Shown in pieces: positions 33,547 to 45,154 of a DNA stretch of 64,000 bases. The stretch spans positions 39,283,626 through 39,347,625 of the forward strand of contig JAYGXS010000004.1 of NCBI GenBank assembly GCA_036362985.1. The letters run 5' to 3'. Both the position numbers and the translations under genes were made by a program. Every line of letters starts with the position of its first letter. Within the stretch, counting starts at the first letter, position 1. Below the pieces are notes generated by a model, which had not been told where the DNA came from, did not search any database, and saw nothing but the letters and a program-made list of their open reading frames with translations. Source of the DNA: Ligula intestinalis (taxonomy: Eukaryota > Platyhelminthes > Cestoda > Diphyllobothriidea > Diphyllobothriidae).

Positions 33547-34185
33547 AAGGATAAGCTGTCTATGGTCTATCGACACAGCTTCGTCTTAGACAATGCAAAG
33601 GTAATAGGCCGAGCCAATGAAAAGATGGCTAGACTTCTGCTGGAAAGTTGGTCTTCGACTGGCACACTTAACAGATTTATAGACAATCATTGTGCCTACC
33701 AGGTGGTACGCAAACGGCTCGAGTCAGTTCGAACAAGGCCAACAGGACGGTGAAGCAGACACAAACGTGGAGTACAACCCCATGACCAGCGTGGAACGCT
33801 ACCTCAACGCTACCACGCACATGAGCTTGACATGAACACATGCGAGTGGCAAAAAGTGATTAGTCCGTCGGTGGATGAGGGACAGGCCAGTAAGCATACT
33901 GACGCGCCAAAAATTACGACAGCCACAAAGGGAACAAAGGTCACACGAGCCTCCCCACAGCGGTCAATCTCACGGACAGTCAGCAGCGAACAAGCAGGTC
34001 AAAGTTCGTGCGCAGAGCATGGATATAATAACAGGCATACAGCGGGGCTGACACAGTTCCGGCAAACAGGAACAACCACCGTGTTACTCTGACGATGGAA
34101 ACAAGTGAGTGTCCCAAAAGTCAGTCCAAATATAACTCGTTTCATGTCCTTTGACCTTCTTCTTCGTTGGGGGATGATGAAAACG
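33547..34185 (+). mobile_element. Penelope-like element 3' end, plus copy
   Basis: Right arm of the inverted repeat. It starts AAGGATAAGCTGTCTATGGT, which is the complement of 33,242-33,223. It has the same C-terminal fragment (NAKVIGRANEKMARLLLESW), the same QTGTTTVLL frame and the CTGACGA ... AAAAGTC motif at 34,089-34,122. Similarity fades after about 34,185. The two arms differ at a scatter of positions and indels, so the palindrome is not recent. Confidence 0.6.
34089..34122 (+). ncRNA. Hammerhead-ribozyme-like motif (Penelope 3' region)
   Basis: The core CTGACGA is followed, after a stem-like GGAAAC ... GTGTCC pair, by CCCAAAAGTC. A mirror copy at 32,726-32,693 has CTGACGA ... CAAACGTC. 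A hammerhead core needs CUGANGA and GAAA with a UH cleavage site; here GAAA has decayed. Such ribozymes are known in Penelope-like elements. Activity is unlikely. Confidence 0.35.
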
Positions 34186-34431
34186 ATAAAATATCTGGAC
34201 CTCAAATCTTTGCACATAATGGATGGTGTATTTATTCTCCTTTCAATTTTTATGTTACTTGGATTCTGCATGAAACATTGTGCATGAGTGCACGGTTGAT
34301 CGCTGTCGACCGGAGAATTCACTGGTTACAAACTACGTACTTAACACCAACTCTCTTAAGAGGAAACCTGGCACAAGGCCTAGAGAACGAGAACGCCACC
34401 GGCAGACATTTCCTACCGTGTCGGCATATAA

Positions 34432-34462
34432 TATTCAATATATTCAATATATTCAATATTCA
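34432..34462 (+). repeat. Short tandem repeat (ATTCAATAT)n
   Basis: About three units of a 10 bp ATATTCAATA repeat. It is a simple microsatellite-like tract with no other meaning apparent. Confidence 0.8.
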
Positions 34463-34469
34463 CCAATTA

Positions 34470-35600
34470 AGTAACCTTGTAATTGTTTTCTTAATCGTAG
34501 AGCAGGTTTGCATAATTGTTATATTTTGAGGTAGCATATTCCACGCTAGAGTGGCGTTTACCGAAACGAACTGGCGATACATGACTGTACATACCAAAGA
34601 AAGAATAAAAAGACATCACGGTGGCCGGTGGGTTGAGAGTGGTCAACCTACTTCTGAATGATAACGGAAGTAAAAGCTACGACTTTTTAAAATCGTAGAC
34701 AATGGAAATAGTCCCTTCTGTAATCAGAGCAACAAGCTAAACCATACATAGAGCAGGCAAAAATTCGCCAGAAGTGTCGGTGTTCGTACTAATATGGGAC
34801 ATTATTTGACTTTTTACACGGGAAAGGTTTTGATGGCTGACCGAACAATAAGTTTTCAGCTTACTTTCGCTCATTCGAAGGAACTTTAGGTGTGCGCATA
34901 TATTTCAATATATTTGAAGATAAAAGGGTACTCTAAAATGTTGAGTATTATCTTCACGCAGCAAGCTTTTTTGTAACAGTGGTATGAATGATTACAAATC
35001 ATATATTTTATACGCATATGTATATTTGTATATTTCAAATAATACATGTCAATGTTTTCTGTAGGTATGCGAAATGAGTTGGTATGCTTTACCAGCAACT
35101 TAAAAATTGGATGTTCTGCATCTTTTAAGTAAATATACATTCAACGTACGCTTGAACGCGCCTGTCGTTTCTGACCTCTGTCCTCTGTATATTCATGAAA
35201 GACACCAAACACTTGCTGTGAAAAAGAATGGTAAAGTAGCTTGAGAGAGAGGAATCCCACAAGTATACATACTATTTTTCCTATTATTTGAGTCTACTGC
35301 ACTGCCGTTGCATTTATTCCCTTTATAAGTATAGTACTTCCTCCTTTAGATATTATTTGATTAGATAGTCTAGCCGTTAGAAAGCTCGCCCCTTTATATA
35401 TGCCTGCTGGACATCCCGTCATTATTTGTTGTTTTCCATGGTTTATATTTCAGCAAACAGCGATCGGATATTCAACAGCCGTTGGTTCCTGCATAAATCC
35501 TATACTCATACTTTCGGTTGAGAATTTCGATGCCGCAACCTTTGAAACGATTGTTTGAATGCACTAAATTTAGTTTAAGCGTCCGCCATTCTGAGAAGTT
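34470..35600. other. AT-rich upstream region of the 14-3-3 gene
   Basis: Holds the presumed promoter and 5' UTR of the 14-3-3 gene. Several TATATA-like tracts are present (for example 34,895-34,920 and 35,005-35,035), but the region is so AT-rich that none can be chosen. No second gene seen. Confidence 0.4.
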
Positions 35601-35612
35601 ATTAGGGTAAAG

Positions 35613-36508
35613 ATGTCCACTGCCGCCGAACAAAAACTTACTCGCCGGGAGGAATATCTGTTTAAGGCCAAACTTGCCGAACAGACTGAAAGATATGATG
35701 GTATGTTTTATAAACAGAATTTACCCTTTTGCAGATATGGCTGTCTGGATGCGGAAAATTGTGGAACTCAACGACGAAAATTCTCCGGAACTCACCGTTG
35801 AGGAGCGTAATCTGTTGTCTGTAGCATATAAAAATGTGATTGGTGCTCGTCGGTCGTCTTGGCGTGTTGTGAGTGCCATTGAACAAAAGGAGGAAAGCCG
35901 AGGGAAGCAGGAGTGCTGTAAGAACATCAAATTTGCCCGGGAGCAGATCGAAAAGGAGCTGCGCGAGATGGCGGCCGAGATCCTTAACTTGCTGCAGACA
36001 AAATTGATTTCTAATGCAAAAACGGCGGACTCTATTGTTTTCTACTATAAAATGTAAGTCTTTCGATCGTTGGCTTGACTTGTTCCAGGCAAGGTGACTA
36101 CAACAGGTATTTGGCCGAAATTGCTACGGGCGCCGAGCGCGAAGATGTCGCAAAGCAGAGTTTGAAGGCTTATTCCCAAGCCACGGAGAAGGCCACTACT
36201 GAACTTCAGCCGACTCACCCTATCCGTCTTGGGCTTGCCCTCAATTTCTCTGTCTTCCATTATGAGATCATGAACAGTCCACAAAAGGCCTGTGATATTG
36301 CCAAACAGGCTTTTGATGATGCTATTGCAGAACTTGACACCCTTAATGAGGAGAGCTACAAGGACTCCACCCTTATTATGCAGCTCCTCCGCGATAACCT
36401 GACTTTATGGAAGTCCGACCTGGACACCGATGGTATGCTGTTTTGTGACTAACTGCTTTCATTCTAGAGCCCGAGAGGAACTCCCCCGAGGGTGATAAGC
36501 GAGAATAG
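35613..36508 (+). CDS. 14-3-3 protein, epsilon-like, four exons with very short introns
   Basis: Exons 35613-35700, 35735-36053, 36089-36432 and 36468-36508 join to 792 nt (263 codons plus stop) without frame error. The introns are 34, 35 and 35 bp, all GT-AG. The product is a 14-3-3 adaptor, a dimeric cytoplasmic protein that binds phosphoserine/threonine motifs. Both family signatures are present: [11 protein letters not shown] with IGARR behind it, and [18 protein letters not shown]. The phosphate-binding residues of the family (the Lys of AYKN, the Arg of GARR, and RY in NRYLAE) are kept. The short, acidic-basic tail after LDTD differs from other members. The start ATG begins MSTAAEQKL, in good context; an in-frame upstream ATG was not seen. 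The epsilon-like label rests on [13 protein letters not shown] and YKMxGDY features and is tentative. Introns argue against a processed copy. Confidence 0.95.
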
Positions 36509-36509
36509 T

Positions 36510-38150
36510 TTACGGATTCTTGGCATGGCTGGTAACACGATTATACTTGCACCTCAAATTTGCAGGGCACTTACCATATTTTCCTGCCTACTGCGCATTT
36601 TGTCAGTCGAGCAGATATCCCCACAACTGCTCACCGGTGAATCATGAGATAAGCTGGACAGTGTGTGTTGTCTTAAAGTTCTGTTCTGCCCCAGGTTGTC
36701 CTATCAAATGCCTCCATACTTTTTTCTTCAGAACACTTTCCCTACCTATCAGCTTTGATGTAACGTCTGACTTTCCAATTACATGGTCCCAGCAATCCAC
36801 ATGTCTTAAAGAAGTTTTTTCATTGTTTCGGGCACAGCACCCGCTTACTTTTCGATTGTACTTAGTGGTTATCAAAGATGTGGGCTCGTAGTTCTTGAAT
36901 AACTGACCATATTTTTGGCCACCGACAACCGAAAAACCGATTTCACGATCCATCAGACTTTCGGCAAGTGGAGCACCCGCTATCCCCGAGTATGTGCTTT
37001 CACAATTGGCAATTCTGACCTCAATGCCAGGTTAGTGTCTCCGACTCCACCGGGTTTTGACCTCGCGTGTTGAAGAAGTAGGCACTGGCAACGCCAAGTC
37101 AGCATGGATTGTCTGTGTTTCCGCCAACTGGGTTCGTGCTTATTTTTTTACAATCGCAAATGTACCTTACCGCCCATTTTGCACTTTGGCCATTCAAGCG
37201 TCGCAATAGGCGTTAACCATTTACACCTTTGACACAATTTACACCAACATGTGCAGGCATTAAGAACACCTCGTTACCCTGCAGGCATACTGGTATGCTC
37301 ATGAGTAGGCTGTCTCATCTATGGTCGTCACGATATAGCATGCGGTGTTGCTAAAAATTTAAGGCCCCCGCATTCGTCATCTAGGTTATTAATATCAATG
37401 GTTATTTGTTCAAGATCGAATTGCAGTAAGCGGGTTTAGCGCACTGTTGTTATGAACATTCGCCATGTTGTTAATGTAACAATTGACTAATTTTCTGGCC
37501 CTTTCTGCGTTTGCTTGTCTTCTGTGGAAACTGCTAACCTTAGAGCTGCCAAGGTTGAATTGTTGACTTTTATTGTCTAGAGCGCTGGCCCGATGGGAGT
37601 TCATGAGCTGATACCAAGATTTACGCCATTGTCCGACATCAGTTACCTTCGAAGTCGGGCTCGCGCGCGGCCGCCGCGTTCAAAAGTCTGGTCCTAAAAT
37701 CGGAAAGAGCCCTCTGTCGTAGATTAAGACCAAAAATTGGCCTGGAGGATTATTGGGCCCTCCCAGCCACTGCTTAATGTGCGGCGGTGTCGCTTCCATC
37801 TGCAACAATTACGTCCTACTTATATCAACTAGATTTTTATGAGACAGAAGGGGGTCTCGTAGGTTCACAATTGTCATAGAGGAAAGAGCCATTCAAGCGT
37901 ATTTCGCTTCTTCGAGACAGTTAGCTCATACGAACAGAGTACTTACCACGAAGACCGCTTTATGCAGTCCGTTGGCAACCTTCACAGTCAAGACATCGTA
38001 ACGGTTTCGAGGCGCGCCATGTTTATTACAGCGAGGAACTCAACAGTGTGCTGTAGGGGTGAGTTGCCCAGAGATGTCATCCCTCTATTCCTTATCCCTA
38101 TGCAACAGCCGACTTCCGGGACCTGTCAGTCATCCAGTGGTGGGGTTGAG
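36510..38150. other. Downstream of 14-3-3: no secure gene
   Basis: This includes the 3' UTR of the 14-3-3 gene (no clear AATAAA near the stop). A minus-strand frame at about 37,685-37,410 reads VGQWRKSWYQLMNSHRASAL and ends NPLTAIRS, with a plausible acceptor at ATCTTGGTATCAG. I cannot say whether it is an exon or part of a repeat, and no partner exon was found. A GC-rich patch lies at 37,660-37,680. Confidence 0.3.
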
Positions 38151-38159
38151 CGTTATGAC

Positions 38160-38345
38160 TGAAAAACCTATGAAGCCTCTGCGCGTGCCACACACGACCT
38201 GGTCGGGCACCAATTTGCACTAAAGAACACGTTTCCCATTGGCGTGAACCATGCACGTTCTGCCCGTGCGTCCGGTGTGGAGCCGGGTTCATGTGTGGTG
38301 TATGGGCTGATGGGGCGAAGTCTGCGGAATTTTACTACAGATTTT
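38160..38345 (+). repeat. Dispersed repeat fragment (GCGTGCCACACACGACCTGG family)
   Basis: CTGCGCGTGCCACACACGAC followed by CTGGTCGGGCACC is a short match to the 550 bp repeat at 2745-2790 (CTGCGCGCGCCACACCACGA). Similar cores are at 41,572, 41,868 and 56,708. Bounds unknown. Confidence 0.45.
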
Positions 38346-38349
38346 CAAG

Positions 38350-41300
38350 AAGACGCATATAGCCAAAACGGCTCATGTGATGATTGAGTGCCCTTCGGCA
38401 GGTGAAATGAGTGTGACATGTATGTATTGGGCTTAATCGCAGTGGTACGTCAGTGTCCATGCGGTGGATTACCAAGTATTCGAAGAGGTTGAAGCTTGAC
38501 GCAAATGTGTGATAACCGTAAAAACAGGCTGGAGCTGTGACTAATGAGTTAGCGGTGTCGAGTTTTTAGGAGTAAAAGGTAGGTTTTTCAGTGGATTCTG
38601 CTGCTATGCCAAGCATACGACCAGTAAGGCTTACCCGGGGTCTGAATTTCCCGGAGAATTATAAGCAGGTTAGGTGTGTATGCCGGGATTACATGTAATT
38701 GTTCGCCGGTCTCTGTACGACCGGCATGCGGTTCGGATGGTGGCATGGCAACATTGTTGATGGTAGTGGCTGAAGTGTTCTATAGGTCGGCAGAAATCTC
38801 ATATAGATAGTGGTGGTGGTTATATTGGGAGATGAAGGGTCGGGCTGATTGCGTTGACATTGTACTGGGTCTGCAGATCCTGTGCTCAAAACGTCCATGG
38901 ACAGGAAGCCAGGGTTTGGGGCCTGACGTCATTAGTCAGTAACACTACGGGTCTTACGGGTCTCCTTGCTTTGACTGTGGCTATTGGGCTGCCTTCGAGG
39001 ATGGCTGTTTGAATGTTTACGGCACGAGCCCTACCTGCCACTTATATTCGAAACTCCGTGTTGATTTGGAGGCGCCCGAGTGAGGTATTTAAGGTGGCCC
39101 TGGGGTGACGCTTCGATCCACCTTCCATGCGTAGCTCTGTCGCCGTAGAACAGTTTCTTTGGACGTCCATATTCGCGAAGTGATTGAAGTTGTATCTGCT
39201 CCAGAATTGCGTGGATGCCAAGGGCGCCGACTCTTTCCAGGATGTCAATATCTCGTACTTCTTTATTGCCATTCCATCTCGTCGTATATTGTCGACATGT
39301 GGTTGAGAACGCTCTGAATATACACAGTCCAGCACTCCAGGATTTGTTACTTCTGCATTAGGAGAGTTGCTCCAACCTGGGTCAGCAGTTACGCAGTCGT
39401 TTTGGTTTGTAGACCATAGACGGTTCTGATAGCAATTAATAGGTTCTTAATCTCACCACGGTCGGCATGTCCTCGGATCTCCTTTTTTGGTCAACCAGTG
39501 GTTCTGCGTATTTGCTAACGTGGCTGCTGTTGAGGATGTAGGCTGCATTGCTATTAATCAGAGGTGAACATGCGGATTGCTTTGTCATTGTCATGAAACC
39601 TATCCTAGTGCTGAAAGTATATGTGACCGAATGATTGCATCGCAGCGACCTGAATGGTATCCCGCAGCTCCCTCCACCAGATTTCCACATTGAGATGCAT
39701 CTTCGAGATGCGTATTTATTCCAGTTCGGTGTTTATACAGCTGTTAAAATTCAATCGGCCTTCAGCTGTACCAAGTAATACAGTGTTTACCTTATTTGAT
39801 ATTGACCCTTTTTGTGGTCGCTCGAACGGTTGCATCTGGGGCCTTATTGCTGAAATAACAAAGTAGAAATTTTTGCAACTCCACACATCTTCGTCACAAC
39901 CACCTCATACAGACCACGCCTCCTAACTAGGATGCGCTCCAGCCAGTGACGCGAGCGAAGCTGCATCCACGTTGCCTTCTATCGCATCGGAAGACGAAAG
40001 AAGCTTGTATTCGACACAGGCCAACAGGAGGAAAAGGCCATCGCTGTTGCAGCTGCCGATTCCACGGCCCTGGAGTGCCCTCTCCCAGACAGGATGGCCT
40101 GTGCCGAAGCGGAAGGTTAGGTGATAAAATAGAACCATTTGTCTGCCCTCGACACAGTGGGTGGGAGGACGTGCAGGTCTCCGTAGAATCTGCTTATCTC
40201 ATCTGATGGACATCACTGGAGGAGCTTAGGCGCTGACGATGGTGGCGAATTTTATCACGCACATTGACAGCTTCATAGTCAGGAGAAAATCATTTACACC
40301 ATGTGAAAGGCAGAAAAACCGCCTCACTACATCGTTTCTGATGGTAAAGGTGACTCTGGCTTCTCCTCGCTCTATTCTAGGAAGTCTGCTATAGAAGGTA
40401 TTTCTGGCAACTACTTTCCACGTTCATATAGGCGGCCTCACCTTTGCAGCGGGCCAGTTCGCGGGCAACCAGAGCCGTCCTCCTTACCGGGCAGTTTTTC
40501 ACCGGCCTGCCTTAGGTGAAAGGACCATTCCGGGCTGCTAGAGTGAGCGGTGTTAATCTGTTAGCCCGTGGGAAGGCATAGAGATGGCGAAGGGGTTGTT
40601 GTTCATTGTATTGTTTCCGCCTCCATATACTACGATCAACTTGCTGACGGCTTCTTTATATGCAATTTTAGGCCACCTTTTCTAGAACTCTCTTCCGTTA
40701 GAGACAGGCAGCGCTACCTCTTAGTAGGGTTGCATTTAAATTCCAGGTGGCTGGCGATGTCATGGCTTGTGGTTAGTGGGAAGATGACGCGAATTAGCTT
40801 GAACTACCCGTCGCCATCTCCATAGGATCATTTTGTTTGAAGGTGGAGAGGGGGAGGTCGGAGATTTGTTCGGGGCTGCTGGGTGTGGAGACACACACCA
40901 AACCTCCTCATCTGATTTGCTCCGTCGGTCAAGAATGGTTACCGGGTGTGGTCGCCGTGCTCAGTACGGTTTCGTGGAGCCACAGACGCTAGCACGGTGC
41001 CGAAATGGAACAAAAGAGAAATACCCATAAGTTTCATCAATGCGTTCAGTGAAGCCTGCAAGTGCATTACTTTTAAGTCTTTGTCGGACCTGCACAACCA
41101 GACCCAGTTAGCGTCTCCTTTGCGACATCGTGCGGGGTAGTTGTTGGCAGGATATCAGTATCAGTATATTGAGGGTATGTAGGAAAAATTCCTTTTAGTG
41201 CCCTATTTGTACATATGTGCAGTGGTAGCAAAAAATTTGTTGCTCAGACTGTTGGCGAGGCCAGTTGTCCTGTGTCATAGGATGAAATATGCTCATTAAT

Positions 41301-41380
41301 GTAAAGATGTATCGACGAACCTGCTGTGATTAAACAACAAAAATGTGGATCCTTGCCCACAGCGCCCCCTATACCCCACT
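38350..41380. other. Stretch without recognisable genes
   Basis: Several open frames of 60-100 codons on both strands (for example 39042-39335 minus and 39946-40206 plus) lack domains, splice context or repeats that I can identify. The base composition is less AT-rich than the left half. Nothing can be supported. Confidence 0.4.
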
Positions 41381-41389
41381 AGCCACTCA

Positions 41390-41470
41390 AAATTCGCCAG
41401 CGACGACCTCCACCACGTGTCCCATTGAGTGGGCGCAGCAGTGACTTGCGCGTGAATCAGTGCAGTATCT
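41390..41470 (-). repeat. Dispersed repeat fragment (CACGCGCAAGT family, inverted)
   Basis: The reverse complement contains TCACGCGCAAGTCACTGCTG, matching the core at 44,087-44,100 and 11,202-11,217. Flanking similarity is poor. Confidence 0.4.
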
Positions 41471-41564
41471 ACCGTGCTCTCACCTTCCTCACCTACGTTG
41501 CTCCGATGGCTAGACAAGCTTTAGATGACGGGGAGCTGGCGCAATGACGGACAAAGCTAAACAA

Positions 41565-41740
41565 CCTGTCTATGCGTGCTCCACACACGACCTGGATGTC
41601 CCAGACTGCACTGAAGGCAGTTAGGATATTACATGGGTGATAATTCCATAAGGATCACAGTATAGTGAAGCCGTTGCAATCTGGTTCTCTGTCCCGATAG
41701 GGACTGAGTGACCACGTCAGTTGGCCAATTCCCAAGTCAC
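41565..41740 (+). repeat. Dispersed repeat fragment (CGTGCCACACACGACCTGG family)
   Basis: TATGCGTGCTCCACACACGA is the same core as at 38,185. A related core, TATGCGTGCCACACTTTATT, recurs at 41,864. Non-coding. Confidence 0.4.
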
Positions 41741-42098
41741 GAGAGAGTCAAAGATGTTAGAGGTGTTTTCCCCAGTGATGGCCTCATTTGCGTACACCAG
41801 TCGACTTTCAAACATCTAGTGATGTTATTGAGCGCTGTGGCCCCAAGAAGGAACGATCCGCCTATGCGTGCCACACTTTATTAGGCTCCGTCGTTGTGTA
41901 CCAGGCTAGACAGAATAAGTACTCCTGTGCATGCTTTGGTACGTGACATTTTGCTGGCCACGGTCGTCGCTAACATAGTCGCATGCTTGCCGCAGAGATG
42001 ATGTGCCGTTTAAGCCTCAAGTACTATCTTCGTTGACCAGGCAAGTAAACATGTAAACACGGTTGAGGGATTTTCGTCGGACACTCTGTAGAACATAC

Positions 42099-42281
42099 TG
42101 ATATATCTTCTGAAACGTTCAATTAAGCCCTCAAACACTTGCGATTTTTCCGTCCGGAGGGTCGTTTCATTGAAATTCGGTTCCAGTGTCCTTGGAGTCA
42201 GTCTAAATGAGTCATCAAGCGAACCTTCTGGTGCAGTCAAAATTTGGGCGAAACGTGTGTAGACGTTTTCTCTTACTTGAC
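42099..42281 (-). CDS. Candidate exon of an unidentified minus-strand gene
   Basis: 183 nt: two bases, 60 codons, one base. The acceptor CCTGCGATAG precedes GTCAAGTAAG, and the donor is ATCA then GTATGT. The peptide looks natural (VRENVYTRFAQILTAPEGSL, then VFEGLIERFRRYI). Its starting phase fits the candidate exon that ends at 44,733. If the donor is not used, the frame runs to a stop at about 42,010. No family recognised. Confidence 0.4.
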
Positions 42282-42497
42282 CTATCGCAGGGGATAAAGT
42301 GAGTTAAACCCAGCAACTGCGATCTTCAGACCATGTTTAATTGGTGCAGAAGAGAACAGAAGGCCAAGGTAGAGGGAAGAGTACATTATGTACACAAAGG
42401 AACGGAAAATAGAGGAAGTCTGAATTGGGAGTACACGTCCGCTCAGAAGATTGACCGGGTCCCAATTGCGGTTTTAGTAGCACTCAGGACAGTAAAC

Positions 42498-42514
42498 AGA
42501 GAGAGAGAGAGAGC
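42498..42514 (+). repeat. (GA)n microsatellite
   Basis: A run of eight GA dinucleotides. Simple repeat. Confidence 0.9.
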
Positions 42515-42519
42515 GCGTT

Positions 42520-44010
42520 AATTGGCTAGGTCGGCCTGTGATTGGTTGGACGGCGTGTTGGGTGGTCCACGTCTCGTGCGCTAGTAAGTCTGGCGACCGC
42601 AACGACCTTGAGCTCCAAACAGATTGAGGCCATGACAGGAAAGTCAGATGTCAGAAGGCAAGGGCCCACTACAGGTCGTCCCGCATATGAGGAGGGTTGA
42701 TTTAGTGACTGATGGGAGGCAATATCGGTTTTGATGAAGAGATTGTTTATGAAAAGCATGGTTGGGGGAAGGCTGCATTCAATCAGTTCCTGCCTATATC
42801 TGCGGGATGCTGTTTCGTTTATTGAATGTCATACCGTGTTATGCATCGAGGACGTTTTTAATGACTAATTTATCTTACGACTATGCTCACCAGGACAGTA
42901 AAAGTCACTAAGAGAAGTTACCCACTTCTGACAGTCGTTTGGAGAGAAAAACACGAGCGGTTGTAAGTATGGTAGTTACTGAAGCCAACAGCCTTGAAAT
43001 ATGCCTTTCAGTGCAAGGCTTACGCGCTTTTTTGAAAGAATCCGAATTGCTTACAAGCTAAAGCATTTGCTGGGTGTGTGAGGAGGCCAGGCCTTCCTTT
43101 TGGCTTGGCCTTTGGCTTCCAGATGCGTCTGCAGGCGATGGATGATGAAACAGCCTTTAACGAAGGCCAGCTTCGAGATGACTGGGCTGTGGCGTCGGGC
43201 AACGTAGCGGTTACGAAGCATGCAGCGAGACTACCAGCTGGGTCTTTCTGGTTACCGATTTTACATTTCGAAATTCCCAATCTCTAGCGGTATCAGGGCA
43301 AGGTGAAAAGTTGCCCGCCCCCAAGTAAGTCCTCATTTTCGCTGTTTTTTGTGTGTTCACATTCCTGGAAGCGCGAAATGGGTGCCGCTGCAGCGGATGG
43401 AGACGTTCATAATTGAATCCCTAAGCGTTGTCCGACTAGCTCACGCTTAACCGAGTTTTAGGACACGACAGTTCTGTGCCACATACTGGTTGTACTTAAC
43501 GAAGACCAAAGGCACGAATAAAAGCAATTTTCCTGCCCAAATATCGCACGTAATATTCAAAACATGGAATGTGGTAGCAAGCCTATGCACAGGCTTTCGC
43601 CGCAAGCGCCCCTTGCGTCCCATTCCCGCATAATATGGCTTACTAGACCGGACAGTGGATTGGTGCATGAGAAAAAGAGTGAAGTAGGCTATGGGCTCTC
43701 AGTCGCATCGGCATTTCAGTGTATTCTTTACTCTAAACAGTCTGACGTGTTTAAATCTATCACGGGAAACGGAAAGCCATGGCTTGCAAGACTGTCAATT
43801 AACGAGACAACTCGTTCCTTCTTTCAGAACAGACTATCAGATTGCAGTGACGCCTTCTGAATGTAGCCTCTATGACACCCACACGCAGATAAGGTCCGAG
43901 CCGCCCCTTTCCTATCTCTGTTAAAACCTGGTACGTGGACCAGACCTGTGTGGAACGCGTAGACGGGCTGTTAAGGTCTGTTGATCACTGTGCCCGATCC
44001 TGTCGCCAGT
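42520..44010. other. Stretch without recognisable genes
   Basis: Overlapping frames on both strands at 43,020-43,287 and 43,447-43,924 mutually shadow each other. I see no decisive exon and no named repeat. Confidence 0.35.
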
Positions 44011-44019
44011 CGTCTGGGA

Positions 44020-44150
44020 CCATGTAGGTGAGGTAGGAGAGAATACAACAAATGTTACGCAAGTCTGCTATCATTATAAACTTAACCACGCGCAAGTCAC
44101 CATATTAGACCCTCCGTGCCCTGAGGCACACGATGGACGTCGTCGTTCGC
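44020..44150 (+). repeat. Dispersed repeat (CACGCGCAAGT family)
   Basis: GTTACGCAAGTCTGCTATCA, then TAACCACGCGCAAGTCACCA, then GCACACGATGGACGTCGTC. It matches the copies at 11,160-11,260 and 19,695-19,790. Confidence 0.55.
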
Positions 44151-44732
44151 GACAGCCGAACTGATAGCACGAGCGCTGCAAGAGGGCATACCGAGGTTTA
44201 TTCAACTCGGACAGTTTCCCAATGTTGTAGCGCTCGAAGCAATTTCTACAGAAATCGCCCTCTTTTGATTTTTTGGTGCTAATCTGCCGCTTGATATTTG
44301 CATATATAAGAAGAATTACACAATAATGAAATCTAGTCGACTTTCGCTTTTCACTTTTATCAGCGAGTCCCCTGTGGGATACGTTTTTAATAAAACACAT
44401 TATTCCGCACGACATTTTTGGTTCACACTATTCTCATAGCTTCGTGAGCAACCACGCATGCCTCTCATGCGCATTTCTGTTGACAATCTGTTCTAGCCTC
44501 ATCTGGTTCATTTAATCGCTTAAGGGTGCTTTACAGCGGTCAGGCAGTTCGTCGGCAAAACCTTTCAACACGACAACATTCGCACTGCTTTGATCCAACG
44601 GCAACTCCGGCAATTCAACCTCACGTGCTTTCTGCACGTGTCCAACGTCTGCACGTATAAATATCTCACTCCTTTCCCAATTTTATCTTCTGTCATGCAG
44701 GGCACAAAACTGTAGAAATAAATAATACTTAC

Positions 44733-44840
44733 CTAATGGCTCTAATGGCTTTTGTTCATTCGACTTTTTATATTTGACTTCACTTGTGTGCCTTTTTTTA
44801 GGGGACGCTTGCTCGTTGCAACTTGTGGTTCCAGTAATCT
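44733..44840 (-). CDS. Candidate exon of an unidentified minus-strand gene
   Basis: The donor CCATTAG then GTAAGTATT is very strong. The exon reads a polar, basic peptide (CNEQASPKKRHTSEVKYKKS) ending NEQKPLEPL plus one base. The frame is closed by a stop near 44,859, so the acceptor must lie between; CGAG or CGAGAG just before ATTACTGG are options. Phase 1 fits the exon at 42,281. No known domain. Confidence 0.4.
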
Positions 44841-44914
44841 CTCGAATAAAACGGGGTTACGATCTGAGACCCCCGCCAAATTAAGATTTCTGCGCAGTAG
44901 TATATATACATATG

Positions 44915-45085
44915 TATGGCATATATGCGTACACCGATCTGTTAAAGGACCCACTCATCCGTCCATGTTGCCATTAGAGCCCTCACTCGAGCCTCCACCA
45001 CGAAGCGGCTGGGATATAAGCAGAAACACATTACCGGCAACGACATCGGACACAAAAAAGGCCCTTTCTGCCGCTAAATATACCC
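44915..45085 (-). repeat. SINE-like dispersed repeat copy at the satellite edge
   Basis: CCACTCATCCGTCCATGTTG, then CACGAAGCGGCTGGGATATA, matches 3130-3295. It lies about 70 bp before the first satellite unit, so it is the left neighbour of the array. Confidence 0.6.
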
Positions 45086-45154
45086 GATCTAATACCGGCG
45101 AGAACGCGAGGTCGATGTTTAAATGTTAGGACGTTCAGCTTACAGGAAAGATCG

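Noticed and set aside
37410..37690. Minus-strand frame VGQWRKSWYQLMNSHRA as a firm exon
   Set aside because: The acceptor is plausible and the peptide looks natural, but no partner exon was found and it may belong to a repeat; kept only as a note in the stretch entry.
43020..43287. Overlapping frames on both strands as a gene
   Set aside because: Both strands are open over the same 260 bp with similar quality and no splice support; nothing decides between them.
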